This document shows positions 32,669 to 33,812 of a DNA stretch of 33,812 bases, in pieces. The stretch's first letter is position 1, and every line of letters begins with the position of its first letter. Source of the DNA: Candidatus Omnitrophota bacterium (GTDB taxonomy: Bacteria; Omnitrophota; Gorgyraeia; Zapsychrales; Fredricksoniimonadaceae); contig JAGWKL010000017.1 of assembly GCA_028865345.1 (NCBI GenBank), positions 1 through 33,812 of the forward strand, written 5' to 3'. Under the pieces are notes generated by a model. That model was not told the DNA's origin. It saw only the letters and a list, made by a program, of their open reading frames with translations, and ran no database searches. The position numbers and the translations under genes are program-made.

Positions 32669-33812
32669 AGATGGGTTATTTTTAACTGAATTTGAGTATC
32701 TGCGTCTCAATTTAACATAGAGCCTAAAGACCGGATTAACAAATTCATATACACCTGTTTGTTCTGGTACGCGTCTTAAAATGGGGCCAAAATTTCTATC
32801 AAGTAATCGGGGAATCAACTGATCAATGAATTTAATATTAAAATCTTCTGCCTCTTTCCGCGTTGTTTTTAAAAGAATGCGACTAAAATCCTCACGATTA
32901 TCTTGCTTCTGTTCAGCCAATAAACATAAGAGTAGTTCACGATCCGGTGATTCACCTATAGCAAGCTGATATTCACTCTCTAAGGTAGGAAAAGCAATCC
33001 CTTTAGCAATGTCATCCAATACCATCCGAAAGATGTTCATTGTAATCTTGCTCATATGCTGTTCATTTGCCTTATTTACGCAAGACTTACCGACCATTTG
33101 AGTAAAATATGGATACCCTTCTGAAATTGCAATAATTTGTTCTTTGACATCAATGTCGAAGATCAGATCCCCATCAAATAATGTCTCTGCGCGTTCGAGT
33201 ATTTGTAACGATTCGTTTTGATCCATAGGGTCAACACGGACTGCACCTTGTTCTAATAATCGACTTACTGATGCATGGTCTTCTACTAAATCTTTCAAAT
33301 CATATGCTATACCACATATTCCAAACTTAACCTCATCACTACTTAATGACTTTATCAAAGAACCCAACCCTCTTTTATCAGCTATTACATCAAATTCATC
33401 AAGCAAGATCAAAAGGCCGTCTCTTCCTCTTTTTCGAACTTGATGAACTATAATCGAATTAATATAATTCCGAAAAGTTTGTACGATATCTCCAGGAACT
33501 TGGCGAGCGTATTTGGATGTCTCAATCCCCTTAGCCCCCCAATTAACTACTTGTAGGTCTATCGCAGCCTTTGCTTCAATGCTACGTGAGAATTCCACCA
33601 ACTCTTTTCCGTCATTTGGCACTAGTCTAAGGAGCCCATCTTCTCCATTTTGATCATTGCAAAGACGAGTTAATAAAGCATCGCCGTTTTTAATTAAGGA
33701 ATCACAGGCATAAAAAACAGTAAAATACTTTCGAGGATTCGTTGGAATTTCGCTGCCAAGACCAGCATTCTTTGCTATACCATAATCGCCATTCGCCATT
33801 AACTGTAATTGT
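32645..33812 (-). CDS. AAA+ family ATPase (5' part beyond window)
   Basis: The frame is open through the window edge (four more codons before the track's ATG at 33799), so about 388 C-terminal residues are visible and the Walker A loop should lie outside. Walker B is LLILLDEFDVIADKRGLG, followed by a sensor-like VKFGICGIAYDLKDLVED, an arginine-finger-like SRLLEQGAVRVDPMDQNES, the lid-type EGYPYFTQMVGKSCVNKANE and a helical C-terminus ending in FVNPVFRLYVKLRRRYSNS. This layout fits the broad 'ATP-binding protein' AAA class that includes many defence and mobile-element ATPases. The gene is clearly more AT-rich than the gcv region, suggesting transfer. No partner gene is visible. Confidence 0.8.
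   Translation of the reverse strand, partial: QLQLMANGDYGIAKNAGLGSEIPTNPRKYFTVFYACDSLIKNGDALLTRLCNDQNGEDGLLRLVPNDGKELVEFSRSIEAKAAIDLQVVNWGAKGIETSKYARQVPGDIVQTFRNYINSIIVHQVRKRGRDGLLILLDEFDVIADKRGLGSLIKSLSSDEVKFGICGIAYDLKDLVEDHASVSRLLEQGAVRVDPMDQNESLQILERAETLFDGDLIFDIDVKEQIIAISEGYPYFTQMVGKSCVNKANEQHMSKITMNIFRMVLDDIAKGIAFPTLESEYQLAIGESPDRELLLCLLAEQKQDNREDFSRILLKTTRKEAEDFNIKFIDQLIPRLLDRNFGPILRRVPEQTGVYEFVNPVFRLYVKLRRRYSNSVKNNPSVASFSIG

Overview
The window reads as chromosomal DNA of an uncultivated Gram-negative bacterium. Signs of an outer membrane are a secretin, a GspC-like partner, many Sec signal peptides and an S41/PDZ protease homologue. The mix of a giant repeat protein, secreted FGE-fold proteins, a TMTC-like TPR membrane protein, a split-P-protein glycine cleavage operon and dispersed short repeats would fit Omnitrophota or a related candidate phylum. 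That placement is an inference; no rRNA or other phylogenetic marker is present.

Bases 1-15833 (all minus strand) are one tightly packed cluster, in transcription order: GspC-like protein, secretin, coiled-coil/TPR periplasmic protein, two paralogous exported FGE-fold proteins, and a giant exported protein. The giant gene starts near 9482 and is still open at base 3, so at least 3160 codons are visible. After a signal peptide and roughly 300 residues of Ig-like sequence it consists of about 215 copies of a 13-residue repeat, consensus GINWNDFGVLSKT, encoded by a 39-bp tandem repeat. The many plus-strand ORFs listed there are antisense shadows. I propose this cluster as a dedicated export/surface system; it is the main discovery candidate.

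Bases 15962-22553 (minus strand) hold envelope genes: a GT2 glycosyltransferase, a 241-bp palindromic MITE-like element, a DUF2304 protein, a DPM1-like GT2, an untracked 30-residue membrane peptide, an S41 protease homologue whose catalytic Lys and Gln positions appear swapped, a TMTC-like GT-C/TPR protein, and a lipoate-protein ligase family protein. Bases 22543-26950 are gcvT-gcvH-gcvPA-gcvPB, running straight into that ligase. Together they could make and lipoylate the glycine cleavage system.

Bases 26966-29104 (minus strand) are small accessory genes: a frameshifted and truncated transglutaminase remnant, a MAPEG protein, two YdeI/OmdA-type proteins and a HigBA toxin-antitoxin pair. Bases 29188-33812 contain two plus-strand ion transporters (an ArsB/NhaD-type permease and a CPA1 antiporter with an RCK domain) and, at the right edge, the 3' part of an AT-rich AAA ATPase gene. 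A ~70-bp repeat occurs three times here, between these genes and overlapping the ATPase stop; two copies are followed on the minus strand by terminator-like hairpins. I saw no tRNA, rRNA, CRISPR, IS transposase or riboswitch.
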